A stretch of DNA of 46,428 bases from Legionella steigerwaltii (GTDB taxonomy: Bacteria > Pseudomonadota > Gammaproteobacteria > Legionellales > Legionellaceae): the NCBI RefSeq assembly GCF_001468065.1, contig NZ_LNYZ01000023.1, positions 1 through 46,428 of the forward strand, read 5' to 3'. Positions 45,835 to 46,428 of this stretch are shown here, one piece after another. The position numbers and the translations under genes were made by a program. The notes beneath the pieces are model-generated. The model worked only from the letters and a program-made list of their open reading frames with translations, did no database searches and was not told where the DNA came from. The stretch's first letter is position 1. Every line of letters begins with the position of its first letter.

Positions 45835-46416
45835 ATGATTATTATAGTTTGTGGTACTTCATCTTCAGGAAAATCAACTCTTTGTCATGAAATGAAAAGT
45901 CGACTGGGAGATAGCTGGCTCAGCTTTAGCACTGATGGGTATTTGGGCATGCTGGGCGATAAATTTGAGGGGTTGCATCCTGATAACCCGCAAGTCTGTG
46001 TGCCAAATGATATTTGCTACGCACAACAATATGCCGATGGAACCTATGAAATCATACCGGGAGCATTGTGTTCAAAACTCTATTTAACAATACCGAATGT
46101 CCTGAAGCTTCTTGCTGAACAAGACTTCAATATTATTGTTGATTCCTTTATTACAACCATGGATGAATTGAACAGTTATAAAGAAGCTTTAGAAAACTAT
46201 GGCGTTTTATTTGTTTATCTTTATGCCTCTGAGGCAACAATTGGGCAACGAGAAGAAGCCAGGGGCGATCGATTAAAAGGATCAGCACTTCATTGGTTAA
46301 AGCGATTTAATTTTCAAGAACATTGTGATGTGTGCATTAATAGTGAAGAAATGCATATGCAGCAGATTATTGATGAGGTTTTTCGGGTTTTAAGAACCCG
46401 TATTACGCTACGCTAA
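45835..46416 (+). CDS. Chloramphenicol phosphotransferase-like kinase
   Basis: A 193-residue P-loop kinase. The Walker A motif is GTSSSGKST (7-15); FSTDGYLGML follows, with the Asp expected to activate the hydroxyl; IIVDSFI is the next strand; REEARGDRLKGSALHW is the Arg-rich lid. This order is that of the CPT-like family, which phosphorylates small molecules, chloramphenicol in Streptomyces. The actual substrate here is unknown. AAGGT precedes the ATG. The last codons (RTRITLR) are encoded by a GTAGCC repeat, so the C-terminus may have been changed by insertion of that repeat. The gap 45614-45834 shows only promoter-like AT-rich sequence. Confidence 0.85.
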   Translation: MIIIVCGTSSSGKSTLCHEMKSRLGDSWLSFSTDGYLGMLGDKFEGLHPDNPQVCVPNDICYAQQYADGTYEIIPGALCSKLYLTIPNVLKLLAEQDFNIIVDSFITTMDELNSYKEALENYGVLFVYLYASEATIGQREEARGDRLKGSALHWLKRFNFQEHCDVCINSEEMHMQQIIDEVFRVLRTRITLR

Positions 46417-46425
46417 TACGGCTAC
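46399..46425. repeat. GTAGCC-type repeat overlapping the end of the last gene
   Basis: Stem CGTATTA / TAATACG around CGCTACGC, then GCTAC. On the minus strand it begins GTAGCCGTATTAGCG. The window stops three bases later, so a second unit may lie beyond. Confidence 0.65.
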
Positions 46426-46428
46426 GTA

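Overview
The window reads as chromosomal DNA of a Legionella species or a close relative in the Legionellaceae. It is AT-rich. It carries an IcmL/DotI-like secreted protein, an EnhA-like L,D-transpeptidase lipoprotein, a periplasmic leucine-rich-repeat protein and several orphan proteins of the kind found among Dot/Icm substrates. These lie between ordinary gammaproteobacterial housekeeping genes. I see no rRNA, tRNA, CRISPR array, prophage or transposase gene. The species assignment is inference from gene content.

Layout. 1-2.6 kb: GNAT acetyltransferase, formimidoylglutamase (hutG), IcmL-like protein. 2.8-4.8 kb: a large orphan gene broken by two frameshifts. 4.9-9.8 kb, all minus strand: L,D-transpeptidase lipoprotein, ettA, and the threonine-catabolism pair kbl-tdh. 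10.2-13.1 kb, plus strand: isoaspartyl-methyltransferase-like gene, tolC and ttcA. 13.4-17.6 kb: a SulP anion transporter fused to a beta-carbonic anhydrase, then proS. 18-23 kb: accessory stretch with an orphan protein, the LRR protein, a small membrane protein next to a coding remnant, a CX3C-rich lipoprotein, a DUF4349 protein and a GtrA-like protein. 23-27.5 kb: a LysR regulator divergent from a short large-type NAD-glutamate dehydrogenase. 27.5-33.9 kb: FadL-like porin, polysaccharide deacetylase, small orphan, nitronate monooxygenase, quinone-oxidoreductase-like MDR protein, CysZ-like protein. 34-39.5 kb: second accessory stretch of orphan, secreted and putative protease genes. 39.8-46.4 kb: pncB, the helicase lhr and a chloramphenicol-phosphotransferase-like kinase.

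Metabolic theme. HutG (histidine to glutamate), Kbl/Tdh (threonine to glycine and acetyl-CoA) and glutamate dehydrogenase fit a bacterium that uses amino acids as carbon sources, as Legionella does. They are not contiguous, so this is only a theme.

The most distinctive DNA structure is in the intergenic repeats. (1) A 124-bp MITE-like element lies inside the loop of an older palindrome and is flanked by a 5-bp ACAAG duplication. (2) A perfect 23-bp inverted repeat is built from two GGAC-type REP hairpins. (3) A dispersed family of GTAGCC-bounded palindromes occurs at seven or more loci; one contains a false start for pncB and one supplies the 3' end of the last gene. I did not find a clearly new multi-gene defence or secretion system. 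The best leads are these repeats, the putative papain-like protease and the frameshifted orphan gene.
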